DNA from: Diphasiastrum complanatum
Lineage: Eukaryota > Streptophyta > Lycopodiopsida > Lycopodiales > Lycopodiaceae
Assembly: GCA_029204225.1 (NCBI GenBank)
Contig: CM055109.1
Coordinates: 22,160,422 to 22,224,421, forward strand
Direction: 5' to 3'
DNA length: 64,000 nt
Below the pieces are notes generated by a model that was not told the origin of the DNA, ran no database searches, and was given only the letters and a program-made list of their open reading frames with translations. The translations under genes were made by a program, and so were the position numbers. Position 1 is the first letter of the stretch. Every line of letters starts with the position of its first letter. Positions 62,746-64,000 of this stretch are shown here, piece after piece.

Positions 62746-64000
62746 TGGCATTTTTGTAAAGCAACAATTGCTTTATTGGTTAGCTGGATTTTTTCCCACA
62801 GTTTCTTGTTCTTTTCAAAAAATGGTTATTGTATTTTAAATGTTGTCTATGCCTGTTTGGAAGCCAATTTGGTTTTAAATCAGTGGGAATAGGCTGTAAT
62901 AGAAGCAAAAATACTCTAATCTGTTGGATGTTGAGTGTTGGTGATGTTTGACAAGATTGCAAGGCTGGTTTATGCTTCATTTACCAACAACCTAACAATT
63001 GTAGGTAGAACTTTCAACACATTGTCCACCTCCCTTTAAAAGATCAGCCTCATGTGGAGGAGATCTAGAGCCAAAGATGCCTAGATAGAAGAGAAATCAA
63101 ACCACAAAAGAAAAAAACATAAAAGAAAGAGAAAAGACTAAAAATAAGGAAGCATCACAAGATCTAGCCACCATTCCACTTTCAGATCCTATGTTAAGGA
63201 TGGTGACAACCTTAGTTGCCTAGATCTCCACTTATAGATCAATCTACTCTCCCCTCATTGGATCAAAACCCATACTACAAGTGACACTCACCGATACCCC
63301 CCTTTTAGGCCTCGTTTGTGACCAAAAGGGAAGAGGCATAAAAGGGGACTACATTTTTTTTTTGGTGTTGTTGCTAGGGAGAGTGCTAGATTTGCTCAGA
63401 AGTGATTTTTCCTATTGCTTCTTGTCATTTTTTTGTAGAATAAGTTTCTTTTACTCGCCCTACCTGTTTTTTTTTTTTTTTTGAGATCTTTATGTGAAAA
63501 TACAACGAAAGGGACCAAGAATGGATCCAAATCAGATCCACAAGAGTGATTGGGTGTTAGACTAGATTGATTTACCAATCTACACAAGATTAGATAGCAT
63601 TAGATCAAATCTACATCAACAAATCTAACAAGAACAATCAGTAATGATCAAAACATTGCCTTGCTAGTACGGACTACCAGAGAATGAAGTACACCAAGCT
63701 TAGAAACCAATATAAAATCACAAGACAAATAGAGAGATAACTCAAGAAATGCTCCAAAACCAAGATTTAGCTTGCTTGATGATTATGGCCAAATGAGGCT
63801 CTATATATACATGAGTGGGATCTTGAGCTGCTGTTGAGTCACTTGATCTAGCACGTGTGAGAGTGCCTAGTCACCAAAGGATCTATCAATCACATCAAAC
63901 TTGGCACATGGTACATGGACTTCCAATATGTAAGGCACCTCCTTGATTTGGGGTAATTTTCCTAACTTATAGGAACTTAGACAAAAATCTTCTACAAGCC
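62746..64000. other. No gene; possible minus-strand LTR near the end
   Basis: A small palindrome AAAGCAACAATTGCTTT is at about 62758-62774. A T run lies at 63468-63482. Near 63800 the minus strand has a TATATATAGAGCC TATA-like motif, and near 63850 a GCACGTGTGAG G-box variant, as in the LTRs of this window, but no termini could be placed. Confidence 0.4.

Overview
The window looks like nuclear DNA of a land plant with a large, repeat-rich, AT-rich genome. The evidence is a dense, nested pile of LTR retrotransposons, mostly Ty1/copia, whose primer-binding sites match plant initiator tRNA-Met. There is also one Ty3 remnant with a tRNA-Asp-type primer-binding site, short introns that look plant-like, and no bacterial or organellar gene order. 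A gymnosperm or another large-genome plant would fit, but the sequence alone does not name the species. I see no intact host gene. Almost every recognisable coding stretch is a decayed gag or pol piece.

Layout. 1-1592: a minus-strand copia 5' end (LTR plus primer site). 1593-3838: the 3' end of a non-autonomous copia family (called B here), with an 806-bp LTR. 3839-5905: an old copia gag/protease/integrase, split by a complete 356-bp miniature LTR element (TRIM) at 5314-5669 whose LTR contains a tRNA-like Pol III promoter. 7924-12839: a copia-derived element (family A), minus strand, with both LTRs and a perfect TTTTA target duplication. It keeps gag and protease but lacks a recognisable integrase core and intact RT. 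14110-16449: LTR and gag of copia family C. 19339-22370: mixed remnants, including a second family A 5' end. 23677-24533: an 857-bp terminal-inverted-repeat element rich in palindromes. 24540-28050: nearly featureless, with one weak exon-like stretch. 28163-33865: degraded copia pieces, including a primer-binding site repeated three times in tandem and a family C gag/protease. 34100-36960: microsatellite, a family A 3' end and an integrase remnant. 36960-39590: AT-rich with no genes. 39594-42737: two copia LTRs with primer sites and a gag start. 43561-51609: two copia elements nested in the same orientation, the inner one (46355-51609) nearly complete. 51610-55694: two remnants of unrecognised genes on opposite strands. 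55740-57930: Ty3 gag/protease, primer site and probable LTR. 59111-60896: a second family B copy. 61370-62745: a family C pol with RT. The rest shows no gene.

How the pieces work together. The elements form a nested record of insertions. Several of them (the TRIM and families A and B) lack their own polymerase and would need enzymes from autonomous copia relatives, whose broken pol genes lie around them. The most notable signals are: the TRIM with a tRNA-like promoter inside its LTR; a recurrent palindrome, CACACGTGTG (G-box core), found 11 times exactly and spread over different LTR families; the family B ORF of unknown function that is preserved in two diverged copies where RT should be; and a five-unit CCAAT-box array with ~32-bp spacing in one family B LTR.
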